Shown one piece after another: positions 11,868-23,924 of a stretch of DNA of 64,000 nt. The position numbers and the translations under genes are program-made. The notes under the pieces are model-generated. The model was not told the origin of the DNA and made no database searches. It saw only the letters and a list, made by a program, of their open reading frames with translations. The stretch covers positions 217,501-281,500 of the forward strand of contig JACEFZ010017857.1 in NCBI GenBank assembly GCA_014155875.1, given 5' to 3'. Within the stretch, counting starts at the first letter, position 1, and each line of letters opens with the position of its first letter. This DNA is from Cepaea nemoralis. Lineage: Eukaryota > Mollusca > Gastropoda > Stylommatophora > Helicidae.

Positions 11868-12215
11868 ATACAGTTCGTTGGTTCGTACGTTCGTTCATTC
11901 GTTCGTTCGTGCTTACGATCTCTCTTTCGACCGTTCGTTCGGTAGCTCGTTCGTTCATTCGTTCCGTCGTTCGATCAGGTGCTCGTTCACGCGTTCATTC
12001 GTTCATTCCGTCGTTCGTTCATAGGTTCGTTGGTTCTTGGTTTATTCGTTCGATCGTTGATTCGTTCGTTCGTTCATTAAATCGTTCGCTCTTTCGGTCG
12101 TTCGTTCTTTCGTTCGTTCGCTCGTTCGTTGGTTCTTAGTTTGTTCGTTCGATCGTTGGCTCGTTCCTTCCTTGGTTGGCTTGGTCGTTAGTTTTGTTTT
12201 TCGTTCGTTCGTTCG
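11868..12215. repeat. degenerate (TTCG)n tetranucleotide array
   Basis: About 350 bp of gttcgttcgttcattcgttc-like sequence with many substitutions. Frames through it give Arg/Ser/Val/Phe-rich nonsense. I treat it as non-coding. Confidence 0.85.
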
Positions 12216-12719
12216 TTCGCTTGTTTATATAATACTTCTTCTTTACACCAGATAACGTCATGTCATATATGTATGTAAGTATTGTCCCCCCATAATTGTT
12301 GCATATTTAGGGGCAGCAGGGATACACTCATGCCCCCCTCCCCCCACACCCTATGCCCCCTCTTTCATATGTGACTCCAACTTGTGGAGCTAGAAGACCT
12401 TGCGTATTTCAAAGATCCCCCCCCCCACCCCACCAACAAAAATAAAATAAAAATAGAACTATGTCGGTGGTAGCACGGATGCTACTATGCGTCCCATGTC
12501 GGATAGGTCAAAAACGAGAAGCAAAGACTGAAGTGGCACTAAAAGAACTAAAATGACCAGCGGAGAACGAGGCCAAGCACCATTCCGTGAATTGAGTTGC
12601 ACTGTTTCGTCCAACCTGTAGCTCAGTACATCCGACTTGAACAAGCATGTTTTACGGGTTTGCTTTCCCTAGTATCTTTTGACAGTCCGCAGTGCACCTA
12701 CAAATCAATATGTTTATAA
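12216..12719. other. no recognisable gene
   Basis: Contains short C-rich runs (12337-12430) but no domain or family I recognise. Confidence 0.4.
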
Positions 12720-13087
12720 ATCTCTTCGTTTGGTTTCTGTCCCTTCACCTGTCCGACATGAGGGACCCTACTGGTGGGTGCGCTACCGCCGGCATAGCTC
12801 TTGAGGATCGTTGGGACACGCAAGTCCCTCCAACTTGTTAAGGTGGAGACACGGCAAGGGGCCCATCTAGAGATTCCAAATTGCTGTTATAAGCCGGAGG
12901 CGCAGAGTTGGGGTGAGCGCCCAACTTTGTGAAATACCCTCATGGCTTGTGCATTCATCATCTCTGGCAGTGAAAGGCCAACTCCTGGCCTTCACGAGAC
13001 GGAACTGTTTAACTAACAGGAAAAGGAACGACGGCAAGTTTTTGGCTCTGTAAAACAAGACTGCTCTAGATATGTCAGTGCTCTAGG
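12720..13087 (+). mobile_element. 5' region of an I-like LINE, copy 2
   Basis: From about 12880 the sequence (aagccggaggcgcagagttgg, gtgagcgcccaac, gccaactcctggccttcacg, aactgtttaactaacagga) aligns with 58560-58740, just upstream of the full I-like LINE. The segment 12720-12870 (gcgctaccgccggcatagct) probably belongs to the same 5' untranslated region. It precedes two tandem arrays built from the next part of that region. Confidence 0.65.
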
Positions 13088-13557
13088 TATACATGCGCAG
13101 ACACGTGTGTGCATACATACATATCTAAACTTATACATGCGCAGACACGTGTGTGCATACATACATATCTAAACTTATACATGCGCAGACACGTGTGTGC
13201 ATACATACATATCTAAACTTATACATGCGCAGACACGTGTGTGCATACATACATATCTAAACTTATACATGCGCAGACACATGTGTGCATACATACATAT
13301 CTAAACTTATACATGCGCAGACACGTGTGTGCATACATAAATATCTAAACTTATACATGCGCAGACACATGTGTGAATACATACATATCTAAACTTATAC
13401 ATCCGCAGACACATGTGTGCATACATACATATCTAAACTTATACATCCGCAGACACATGTGTGCATACATACATATCTAAACTTATACATTCGCAGACAC
13501 ATGTGTGCATACATACATATCTAAACTTATACATCCGCAGATACATGTGTGCACACA
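13088..13557. repeat. 44-bp minisatellite, about 10.5 copies
   Basis: The unit acatgcgcagacacgtgtgtg plus catacatacatatctaaacttat repeats with an exact 44-bp period and few differences. A single related copy (gcgcagacaggtgtgtg... acacatctaaactc) sits at 58760-58800 in the 5' region of the I-like LINE. The array therefore derives from that LINE. Confidence 0.93.
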
Positions 13558-13855
13558 TACATATCTAAACTCCAGTAAGACCACAATATGCATACATACA
13601 TATCTAAACTCCAGTAAGACCACAATATGCATACATACATATCTAAACTCCAGTAAGACCACAATATGCATACATACATATCTAAACTATACAGTAAGAC
13701 CACAATATGCATACATACATATCTAAACTCCAGTAAGACCACAATATGCATACATACATATCTAAACTCCAGTAAGACCACAATATGCATACATACATAT
13801 CTAAACTCCAGTAAGACCACAGTATGCATACATACATATCTAAACTCCAGTAAGA
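13558..13855. repeat. 39-bp minisatellite, about 7.5 copies
   Basis: The unit ctccagtaagaccacaatatg plus catacatacatatctaaa repeats every 39 bp. One copy carries a small insertion near 13690. Because 39 is divisible by three, open frames run through on both strands. They have no start context or domain and are artefacts. The unit is the neighbouring stretch of the same LINE 5' region (cgtgagaccacagtctgctc at 58800-58820). Confidence 0.93.
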
Positions 13856-13980
13856 CCAGAGTCTGCTCTAACAAAGGAAAGATGCTGAGCACGGAGGCAA
13901 CCAGCCAGGAGACGCAAAACAGAAACCATGATGCCATGCAATCATTCCATGAGCGAGCGAAAGAAGAAGTGAAGGACATT
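13856..13980 (+). mobile_element. I-like LINE 5' region, continuation
   Basis: The blocks gtctgctctaacaaaggaaag, ggaggcaaccagccagga and aggcgca-like sequence align with 58808-58890, immediately before the endonuclease start of the full LINE. The coding region does not follow. The copy diverges after about 13980. Confidence 0.7.
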
Positions 13981-14640
13981 TAGAGACAAACATTCATACT
14001 CAACACCAGGCTAACTTGCACTCGGTGGACAGTGAAGCCACGTCACAAACGGTCAAAACAGCTTGTCACAAAGTCATCACCCACACCTGGGCCCTACACA
14101 TCCAGGTAAAAGGCATGCCTGGACTACATACGGATGACCAGGGCAGCACAATTTATAACCTGATCTAGTTCAACAGTCACTTAAAACATACCAGTCATCT
14201 TCTTGCCAACTGTCTCCAGCAAAGGTTACGCGTCGTACAACTCCCTGACCCATCTAAATCTTCTGGCCAACCCTTGGTGCAAGACGTTAAATTTATCTCC
14301 GTTCTCATCGCCGCTGTCATCAAATTTATTCACGAGGTTGGACTGAAACCTTGCGGTGTCACCAGGATGACGTCGTCATTAGTTGCGCTCTATGACAAGA
14401 TGGCCTTGCACTGACTGACCTACCTACGCCGACAGTTTATGAGCCCAAATGTAATAAATTCTACATTCAGTTGGCAACTTTCTCTAGGTGCCTGTAATCC
14501 AGGGCCAATTTTAACTGGTGTGCCGCTGTCCGTGTTTGTGCCGCGAGTTTCCGTGGGCAGTGATGCGGGAGGTTTGCAGGAAGATTAATAAAACAAAATC
14601 AAATAAATAAATAACCGCCGTGAGAAAGATGTGTTAAAAT
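13981..14640. other. unassigned, ends in an A-rich tail
   Basis: I recognise no domain. The end at 14585-14625 (attaataaaacaaaatcaaataaataaataa) looks like the poly-A or AATA tail of a plus-strand retroposon. A polyadenylation signal aataaa is present. The body could be a LINE or SINE 3' region. Confidence 0.35.
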
Positions 14641-14885
14641 TTTCTCTCTCTCTCTTTCTTTCTCTCTCTCGCTACCTCCCACTCTCTGTCTCTTTGTCTC
14701 TCCCTCTCTCACTTTCTCTCACACTGTGTTCTAATGTGTTTCTCTCTTTCTGTCTCTCTTAGTCTCTCTGTCTCTTTTAGTCTCTCTTTCTATATCTGTT
14801 TCTCTGTCTGTCTCTGTCTGCCTCTCAATGTCTTTCTGTCTGTTTGTCTGTCTGTGTCTGTCTGTCTCTCGGTCTCTGTTTCATT
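14641..14885. repeat. (CT)n / (TCTG)n low complexity
   Basis: Pyrimidine-rich strand of tctctctc and tgtctgtctctg units, degenerate. Confidence 0.85.
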
Positions 14886-14959
14886 ATCCTTCGATGTTCA
14901 GAACCCAGTGGTCTTTTGAGGTGGAAGGGCAGTCCGTTGCTAATACTGTAGCTCACTGA

Positions 14960-15300
14960 TACCTTGCTGCCTTGACAGACGATAGTTTGTTACATTGTGT
15001 TTAAAAAAAGACATCATAACTACAACCCATGGCTTGGACTAGGGATGGACTTATACCTCTCCATAGCACAAAGTCTGGGCTGAATTGTAGAGACCATGTG
15101 ATGCCCTTGCAGCTTGATACCTCTCTCGACCCGCCTAGTTTATTCCAGAGGAAAAGTAACACCAATACACCTGGAACAAGACAAGCTGCAGAAGCTGCCG
15201 GATCAATAAAGCAATGCTTTAACTGTCCGCCTGTTGGAGCTTCAATCCTTGACCAGTTACCTACCAAGCCTTAGGGCCTGGTCTGCCCTGCCATGACATT
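14960..15300 (-). repeat. dispersed repeat G with conserved peptide
   Basis: The reverse complement aligns over about 300 bp with 46150-46495. Translations of the two align without frameshift over about 45 residues (GQLKHCFIDPAASAACLV here, GEQLEHCFADPAATAAGLV there). A third short piece of its 3' end is at 52640-52725. It may be the C-terminal or 3' part of an unidentified retrotransposon. No known domain recognised. Confidence 0.6.
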
Positions 15301-15984
15301 TAGCCTATGGTTCCTCGCAATAGTATAAGCCATTACTAATAACACCAGTAATAATTCTTCTTAGCTGCACACTCAACAACCTCACCCTGAGACAGCAACA
15401 ATGAAAGCAATGCCACCAACTCTATTGACTGCACCAGCATTCATGCCGGATCCTGGACGTTTCACGGCATACGTTCCTTTCCCGACTCCATTCTGCAGAA
15501 CCTTCTAGGCGGTAGACCCAACTCACCCCGGACAGCTCCGTGGACAAAGCCAAGATCTGGTGTCACTCAACCGGCAACATCTGCAGCTCATGCAAGAGCT
15601 ACCACAACACTTGTCCCGCATAAATCCCTGCGTTTAGTTCTGGCGTTGTTTGTGTTTTGTTTCCTTGTTTTATGATCGCTAGGCCATTTTCTCTACATCT
15701 CCAGTTTTCAGCGGGCAAAGGGAGGTTATCACTTTATGACTTAATGACGACAAATGGGCCATGCATGAATCCTGGGCGAAGTTCTTCCCCGTGAACAAAC
15801 TCTGCTGTAAAACCGATCTTGCGTGGTTTCTCATTTACACGACATTTTCTATTTATGTGATAATCAAATCAAATAATTTATTACCGTAAGTCTGTGCAAA
15901 TTTGTGGAAGGATAGGGTACAAACAATACAATATATAAATTATGAACACTAATATAAAGATCAAAAGAGACACAAAAAGACATA
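15301..15984. other. unassigned spacer
   Basis: No domain recognised. The stretch caaatcaaataatttattacc near 15862 resembles the reverse of a polyadenylation signal with a short tail, so a minus-strand retroposon 3' end may start there. Confidence 0.3.
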
Positions 15985-17092
<1,108 letters not shown>

Positions 17093-17139
17093 TATTTTAT
17101 AAAACTGCACAGCAAATAAAAATAGACAAATTTAAATCA

Positions 17140-17265
17140 TCTTCAAGTGCCATGCCAGCTGGCGTAGTCGTTCATTTCTACTCAACAGATCTCGATCTTT
17201 GGTGTTTAGGACCACCTCTGGTAATGATATTCCTCCATGCCACCGTCTGAGCCCATCCAGCAACT
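17140..17265 (-). mobile_element. LINE family A 3' end fragment
   Basis: The plus strand shows caagtgccatgccagctgg, agatctcgatctttggtg and ccatgccaccgtctgagcc, the reverse of the family A 3' end. No long microsatellite tail remains. Confidence 0.75.
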
Positions 17266-17604
17266 TTTATCTTTTTTCATAAACCAGCAAGATTCAAAAC
17301 AGTAATATTCCCGAAGTTGTAATCAATTCTCCGCTGAGCAAGTATGTCAGAAGGTTTCCGATCCTTAGAAGAGGTCCTCCGTCCCCGATTATTTTGGCCC
17401 CTCTACTGACAGGCTCTTCTGATGTCATGGCTCCCAGGCGTTTTTCTCCTGTTGTGCGTAGCCACCTTGGAGACGTTCATCTGTCGTGCTTATCCGTCTA
17501 TGTGCTACTTGTGATTTTATCTAGCATTAGGGATTTTCGGCAGGGTCTGCTGTCGACTTCACTGTTGCCAGGCGTGTTCGATATAAGGTGCTTTCCTACA
17601 CAAT

Positions 17605-17688
17605 GTTAGTCGCGGTAGGCTAGTGGTGGGACACTTACATGTCGTCCTGATGATCCAGGGCTTGATTCCCACTGGGGCGAATTCAAAA
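17605..17688 (+). mobile_element. tRNA-like SINE head fragment
   Basis: gcggtaggctagtggtggg (A-box-like) and gggcttgattccc (B-box-like) are spaced as in a tRNA. The sequence runs directly into the (ATC)n tract of the next LINE copy. Confidence 0.45.
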
Positions 17689-17746
17689 TGATCATCATCA
17701 TCATCATCCTCATCATCATCCTCATAATCATCATCATCATCATCAT

Positions 17747-17796
<50 letters not shown>

Positions 17797-18170
17797 AGTG
17801 CCATGCCAGCTGACGTAGGCATTCATGTCTTTCCACAGATCTCGGTCTTTGGTGTTCTGGATCAACTCTGCTGATGATATTCCTCCATGCCACCGTCTAA
17901 GTCCGTCCAACATAATTTCTCTTGGTCAGTCTCTGTATCTTTTCCCGCTGATCTTTCCGATTGTCACAATGCCTTACTTCTCATCACACGACCAAATAAA
18001 AGTTGTTGTCTCTGTCTTATACATGTTTATAATGTTCTACTTTCATGAAACCGTTGTTAGTTACACTGACAGTCCAAGGAGTTCGCAACATTCGTCTCAT
18101 TTCTGCTGCTTCCAAGTTCTTTCTAATTTGTTAATTTACATTCCAAGATTCCCTGCCATACAGTAAAACA
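17689..18170 (-). mobile_element. LINE family A 3' region with (ATC)n tail
   Basis: The (ATC)n tract at 17689-17793 (plus strand) is the tail. It is followed by the reversed 3' end and the reversed coding end, up to a homologue of the MKC..SILLYG segment near 18160. It is truncated there and abuts a plus-strand LINE of family C. Confidence 0.78.
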
Positions 18171-18174
18171 GGCT

Positions 18175-18735
18175 CTATTAAAGATAATGCATACAGATAA
18201 AACTACTATGGAGAAAGAAATATATGTTAATGAGGAAAGACTGGAGGTGGTGGAAAAAATTGTATATCTTGGGTCAGTGATTACCAACAATGGTGACACA
18301 ATGAAAGAAATTAAAAGACGGCTATCAATTGCTCTTCAAAGACTAAAACAACTGAATAAATTATGGAGTGGGACAGATTGAACTACAAAAATTAGATTTT
18401 TAAGAGCATGCATCTTTCCCATTACAACATACGCCTGTGAGACCTGGACACTTACTAAACAAGCTGAACAGCGCAAAAATGCTTTTGAATACAAATGTTA
18501 TAGATGGGTTCTAAGAATATCTTAGGTAAAGAAAAGAACAAATGCATCAATACTTCAAGAGCTAAATATTGAAGAGGGTTGGCTATTGAAGACGATAAAA
18601 CAAAGAAAATTGAAATATACTGGTCACTTGAAGCGTCATAAAAGTTACGAGAGAACAATAATGGAGGGGAATGTGCTTGGGAAGAGAGGAAGAGGAAGGC
18701 CAAAGAGAAGATGGGTGCGGGATTTGGTGGATGAT
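18175..18735 (+). pseudogene. LINE family C reverse transcriptase C-terminus
   Basis: The frame 18187-18381 reads VEKIVYLGSVITNNGDTM and LQRLKQLNKLW. After one in-frame stop it continues FLRACIFPITTYACETWTL, YRWVLRIS, SILQELNIEEGWL and GKRGRGRPKRRW. This is the post-catalytic region of an RTE/CR1-like LINE polyprotein. Stops at 18381 and 18524 inactivate it. The GRGRPKRRW terminus joins an opposite-strand mariner fragment at about 18735. Confidence 0.8.
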
Positions 18736-18736
18736 G

Positions 18737-19530
18737 ACCAGATGGGTGTATCAGACGTTGGACATCTTGCTTGTGTTCGAGACGATTTCCGGAAGGTTGT
18801 TATGGGAGCGAGATTCTGCATGCTAATGCTTCCTGCACAATCTTTTGCGACATGCGGACGAGCATTATCGTGCAAAAAATCACACCACGAGAAAGCATGC
18901 CGGGTCGTTTATTCTTGATGGCTTTTTGCATCTTGTCTAGTGTTTGCAAGTAGTGGGTTAGTTGATGTTGACACCAGGTTCTTTAAAGTCGGCCACAAAT
19001 ACCATTTCATGGACAAAAAATGCGCTCAGCATAACCTTACCAGCGGAAACCTGTAACTTGAATATTTTGGCATTTGGTGATCCAGCATGCTACCATTGCA
19101 TGCTCTCTCTTTTGTTGCTCGGCTCAAAGTGGTGACACCATTAGTGGAAGAGAAATTCCCCACCGCCACTCTGTAACGCAGAAAATGGTTCAAACAACAT
19201 CCCACGCGTTCCTCTTTTTGGTGGTCGGTCAACATCCGTGGTACCTACTGTTAACACACCTTCCGATATTGCAGCTTCTTACGAACGACCTTACCCGCCA
19301 CTCTGTAACGCAGAAAGTAGTTCAAACAACATCCCACGCGTTCCTCTTTTTGGTGGTCGGTCAACATCCGTGGTACCCACTGTTAGCACACCTTCCGATA
19401 TTGCAGTTTCTTACGAACGACCTTTTGAATTGTCCCAATTGACACATCAAATTCTTTCGCTAACGAACGTATGCTTCGACATCTGCTCATCTGTACTGCT
19501 GCATCAATTTTGGGGATGGTTTTTTTCTGG
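18737..19530 (-). pseudogene. mariner transposase pseudogene
   Basis: Minus-strand frames read, N to C, the helix-turn-helix block [66 protein letters not shown] and GMLSRGVIF. The catalytic block HDNARPHVA follows. These are the defining blocks of mariner-family (Tc1/mariner) transposases. The copy has frameshifts and a 132-bp in-frame tandem duplication at 19164-19424 covering the IQKVVRKK to LRYR segment. Its N-terminal edge runs into a CA-type array. Confidence 0.85.
19164..19424. repeat. 132-bp tandem duplication inside mariner
   Basis: Two near-identical units start with cgccactctgtaacgcagaaa at 19164 and 19296. The length is 44 codons, so the frame is kept. Only a few differences separate them (aaatgg/agtagt, cagctt/cagttt), so the duplication is recent relative to the decay of the transposase. 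Confidence 0.9.
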
Positions 19531-19531
19531 T

Positions 19532-19918
19532 GCAACACACACACACAAACACACACACACAAACACACAGACACACACAGACACACACAGACACACACAG
19601 ACACACGCAGACACACAGACACACACACAGACACAGACACAGACACAGACATACACAGACAGACATACACACACAGACAGACAGACACACGCACGCACAC
19701 ACACACACACACACGCACACACACACACACAAACACACAGACACACACAGACACACACAGACACACACAGACACACACACACACACACACACAGATACAG
19801 ACACAGACACACACACACAAACACACAGACACACACAGATACACACAGACACACAGACACACACACAGACACAGACACACACACAAACACACAGACACAC
19901 ACAGACACACACAGACAC

Positions 19919-19951
<33 letters not shown>

Positions 19952-20141
19952 AACACACAGACACACACAGACACACACAGACACACACACACAGACACAG
20001 TCACAGACACAGACATACACAGACAGACATACACACACAGACAGACAGACACACGCACACACACACACACACACACAGACATACACACACAGACACACAC
20101 ACACACGTACGCACACACACACACACACACACACACGCACA
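19532..20141. repeat. (CA)n / (ACACAG)n array, 610 bp
   Basis: Mixed acacac, cacagacac and acagacag units. Long His/Thr-rich and Cys/Val-rich frames on both strands arise only from the repeat. Confidence 0.97.
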
Positions 20142-20204
20142 AACTAACCGTGTTGCCCTATGCAGTAATGTGTGGCTGCTGGTTTTCTAGTGGCTGCCCC
20201 TTCC

Positions 20205-20375
20205 ATCGACAATGAACTGCATTTTTCGTGGCTGACTTTTGTGTTGGTATTATGGCTGCCGCAGTATACAGTGTACATGTGAGGGCTGTTGGTTTGTCGA
20301 GACTCCTGTCTATTCCACTTTTCACATGGGGTAGTGAGGAACATTGTAGTTGATATTCGCTGGCACAGGAACGGA
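20205..20375 (-). repeat. dispersed repeat H
   Basis: The reverse complement (catgtgaaaagtgga, agtctcgacaaacc, ccaacacaaaagtc) matches 45700-45850 on the plus strand. In both places a TTAG-type tetranucleotide tract lies about 10-30 bp beyond the cttcacggc end. Function unknown. Confidence 0.6.
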
Positions 20376-20399
20376 GCATAATGGGCCGACCCTTAGCCG

Positions 20400-20402
20400 T
20401 GA

Positions 20403-20457
<55 letters not shown>

Positions 20458-20458
20458 C
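20400..20458. repeat. (GTTA)n tract, probable LINE tail
   Basis: About 59 bp of gttagtta. On the minus strand it is the (CTAA)n sequence directly after the jockey-like coding remnant at 20460-21200, so it probably is that element's 3' tail. Confidence 0.8.
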
Positions 20459-20459
20459 G

Positions 20460-21200
20460 ACAGATCATCCTCATTGCACATCGAACCATTCAGTCCATAA
20501 GTGCTCGGATCCCCTCCTCAGCAAATCCCGCAACGTGTAGCGGCTAACGACGCCAGTTCTGTGTTGGTTTATCAATCTTCTTTGGCTTCCTGCGTAGTGT
20601 TCTTGTTTGGCCACCCCTCTTTTAATTTGCTGCTCTAGCAGTCTGGCCATTGTTGTAGATTCACAGTCATCACTTGGTTCTCGCAAAAGTCTTACTTCTC
20701 GTAGAGCATTCAGAATGTCAGGCCTGGTCCATGGCGCGTCCGCCCTCCACGAGTAGCCTCACCTGCGAGCTTGTCAGCCCGTTCATTTCCTTGTACTCCC
20801 GCATGCCCTGGCACGAAGATGAAACTAATCTTTGCCAGTCGAGACTGCTCCAGAGGCAGCAACCATTCTCTTCGGATCGACCCCTCCTCTATCCTACTTG
20901 ATCATGTTCATTGAGTCGCTAAGGAAACAAGCCCTAGTGAATGTCTGTGTCTCGAGCCATGTTATTGCTTTACTTACTGCCATGAATTCCATGGTCAGGC
21001 TACTTGTGGTTTCAGTGAAAGCACCAGAGTCCTCCTTCACAATTCTCCCTCCGGCCCGAGCTGTAAAGGCCCATGAGCTTCTCACATGTCTGACGACCGA
21101 CCCATCTGTGTAGATGACCGCGTCACCGTCTAGCGAATTCTCGAAAATCAACGCTTGTACTTCAGCCTCAACAGCAGCCGGATTTTCTTGTCTACATTTT
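20460..21200 (-). pseudogene. jockey-like LINE RNase H domain remnant
   Basis: Minus-strand frames contain AVIYTDGSVVRHVRSSWAF (first catalytic Asp), SSLTMEFMAVSKAITWL (catalytic Glu) and FLSDSMNMI (third Asp). They end in VSRYTLRDLLRRGSEHLW, a typical C-terminal segment. The gene order and residues equal those of 38063-39053. Frameshifts near 20890 and 20690 kill it. RT is absent. Confidence 0.78.
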
Positions 21201-21251
21201 CTATCTTGCCGTGAAGTTGGAACTGAGACTAATTAACTACCTACCTATCTA

Positions 21252-21255
21252 CCCA

Positions 21256-21346
<91 letters not shown>
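21252..21346. repeat. (CT)n microsatellite
   Basis: About 95 bp of pure CT dinucleotide. Confidence 0.97.
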
Positions 21347-21349
<3 letters not shown>

Positions 21350-21359
21350 CGCATCTACT

Positions 21360-21795
21360 AAATCTTACAAGTCCTGTTCATTGCTGCAATCAAGACTGTA
21401 TCATCTGCACTAGAAATAGTACATAAATAAACATAGACGTGAAAAGAAGGAAGTAGATATTAGAAGACGCATGATTTCCTGACTAGAAGTAATAACACTG
21501 CATGGACTACGCTTGAATTCATAGTGGGCCAAAGTAAATTTTTAAAAAAAAAGCACATCAAACAAGATCCATCTTTTTTCCTTCCATGAGAGCTTATCAA
21601 TACCAAAGAATTTATTCTTCCTCGACAAAGACTAATCCCCCACGAATTTACCCTAAGTTCTGAAGGTCTTTTCTGATAGTAAATAACTGACAACTATACC
21701 ACAGATAGACAAAAACAAAGAAAGAATTCAAAGAATAAAGAGAAAGAACCTTACGACCCGCCCTGTGTGTCACGGCACGGGGAAAGCATAACAAA
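21360..21795 (-). repeat. left arm of 440-bp inverted repeat (partner 27582-28075)
   Basis: The sequence from ttcattgctgcaatcaagac through tcacggcacggggaaagc reappears reverse-complemented at 27582-28075. The arm includes the RT active-site segment of LINE family B (S.ADDTVLIA at 28020-28060) joined to non-LINE sequence. The same junction exists in both arms, so the composite was duplicated as a unit. Confidence 0.8.
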
Positions 21796-22039
21796 AAAGA
21801 GATAGATAGAGTTGAGCGCATGTATGTCACGTGACGTGCTATTTGATGTTTTTTTTTTTTCTGTATGCTCATCATTCATATTATCATTTTTACTGCCACT
21901 TGATTTTCTAGTCGCTTAAAAACAAAATACTAACCAATATTTGTGCATTGCTTATTCCACCATGTTTATATCAATTATAGGAATAAACTTATTGAATCGC
22001 ATCACTATTTTCTACGTTACACAATGCATGTGCATAGAT

Positions 22040-22160
22040 TGTTCTCCAGTTTGTTTTAAACATTTTTTTGTGAGAATGCTCACGATAATCGTCAGTATAT
22101 ATGTGTATGTAAAGTGTGGGAGTTTGTCCACATTCGCTTCAGTGATTATGTGAGGCATTA
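22040..22160 (+). mobile_element. orphan 5' end of the GT-rich retroposon
   Basis: gtgagaatgctcacgataatc, gtgtgggagtttgt and gattatgtgaggcat are the reverse complement of the 5' end of copy A at 23660-23860. Here the 5' end has lost its body and abuts the 3' end of copy A at 22172. Confidence 0.65.
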
Positions 22161-22171
22161 TGAATCGAATT

Positions 22172-23758
22172 CAACTTTATTTGAAAAGGGTTACAAATTG
22201 GGCACTTAGGCCCGTCTTACATTCGGCCCTTCCAATCACTCATCTTTCGTTCATCAACATTGCAGGAAACATTCACCTAGGAAAAAAAACACATTGTCAA
22301 GTGGATGTTGTAAGCATAAACAATGCATATTATCATGTTATGTGGCACATACCCCCTCCAACACAGACATCCCGCACCAACCCACACACACATACCTCAC
22401 CCACTCACACATCACTCAACCACCGCACATCCATCCACCCACTTACACATCCCCCCACCAACCCAGACATCTCGCACCCACTCACACAAACATACCCACC
22501 CACAAACAACTCCCAACTCACACATACACCAACACACACAAATTCGCCCACACACACACATGCTCCACCCACCCAATCACACACCCCAACCACACACAAT
22601 ACCGCTCCCACACACACATACCGCACCAACACCCCCCCACACACATCCCTCACCCACTCACACATCACCCACCCATACCCACATATCTTCCCATCCACAC
22701 ACCCATCCCCACACCCATCCCCACACAACACATTTTCCCACCCACCCACACATTTCACATCCATCCACACACTCCACCAACCACACATACATCCCCACAT
22801 AATCCACACACACACACACATACACACACACATCCCCCACCCACACACATCTCCCATGCATACACACATCCTCCACTCCCCCTACACACTTCCCAACACA
22901 CCTACCAATACACACATCCCCCACCTCCAACAACCACACATCCCTCACCCGCCAACACCCACACATACCACTCCTACAAAAACACACCAACCCAACCACA
23001 CATCCCCTCCCACACATCCCCTCCCACACATCCCCCTCCCACACATCCCTCACCAACCCAATATTCCCCACCCACACACGCCCCAACCCTACACACATCC
23101 ATCCACCCACCCATACACCTCCCCACCCACCCACTCACACATCCCGCACCACACAATCCTCCACCCGCACACATCTCCCCACCAACCCAGACATACATAT
23201 TCCCACACAGACACCCCACACACCGTCCACTCACACACACTTCTCCCATACTCCCACACACATCTCCTACCCACACACATACACATCTCCCACCCACACA
23301 TCTCCCATCCCATACACACCTCCCCCTATCCATATATACATTAGCCACACCTATCCCCCAACCCATACACACATCCCCAACACACCCCCTACACACATCC
23401 CCACACACCCATCCACATACACTCATATACACATCCATCACCCACACACACACCCCCACCAACCCACACACATCCCCCACCCAGAAACATCCCTCATCCA
23501 CACACATATTCCCCACCCACCCACACAACTCCCCACTCACCCACGCCTCCCCCAAACACCCACCTACAACAACACACAAATCCCCCAACCACACACATCT
23601 CCCAACCCACACACATCCTCCACCCACAAACCCATCCCCCACCCAAACACAATCCCCACATCTAGACACATATATGATGCTTCACATAATGACTTAAGCT
23701 AGTGTGAAGAAACTCCCACGCTTCACACACAAACACACACACACACACGCACGCACGC

Positions 23759-23798
<40 letters not shown>

Positions 23799-23880
23799 AC
23801 ACAAACACTGACGATTATCGTGAGCATTCTCACAAAAATGTAAAAACATGGAGAGCAAATTAGTCACATACATTGTGTAA
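22172..23880 (-). mobile_element. GT-rich non-autonomous retroposon, copy A
   Basis: In minus-strand sense the element starts near 23880 with an AT-rich leader containing two small hairpins. It passes a 1.3-kb GT-rich minisatellite (22350-23640, seen as cccacacacatccc on plus). It ends at 22172 with the block gaagggccgaatgtaagac, then acaaattgggcac-reverse, then a polyadenylation signal (aaataaagtt). Copies B (23925-25682) and C (49160-51058) share both ends. There is no protein: Thr/Pro/His-rich frames of up to 467 codons come from the array. Confidence 0.7.
23727..23805. repeat. (AC)n at the centre of the inverted pair
   Basis: cacacacgcacgcacg and pure AC units, about 80 bp, between the divergent 5' ends of copies A and B. 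Confidence 0.9.
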
Positions 23881-23924
23881 CATAAAAAAAAATAGATGAT
23901 TTTGAAAAAATTAGAGACAATTAG

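Noticed and set aside
13088..13855. CRISPR-like array
   Set aside because: Units are contiguous with no unique spacers, in a eukaryotic repeat context. They derive from a LINE 5' region.
17640..17680. Hammerhead ribozyme core (ctgatga)
   Set aside because: The matching gaaa and cleavage-site pairing are absent. Only one conserved half is seen, so it is chance.
19238..20215. 325-codon frame with long Thr-His repeats
   Set aside because: It is the (CA)n/(CAGA)n array. The complementary strand is equally open.
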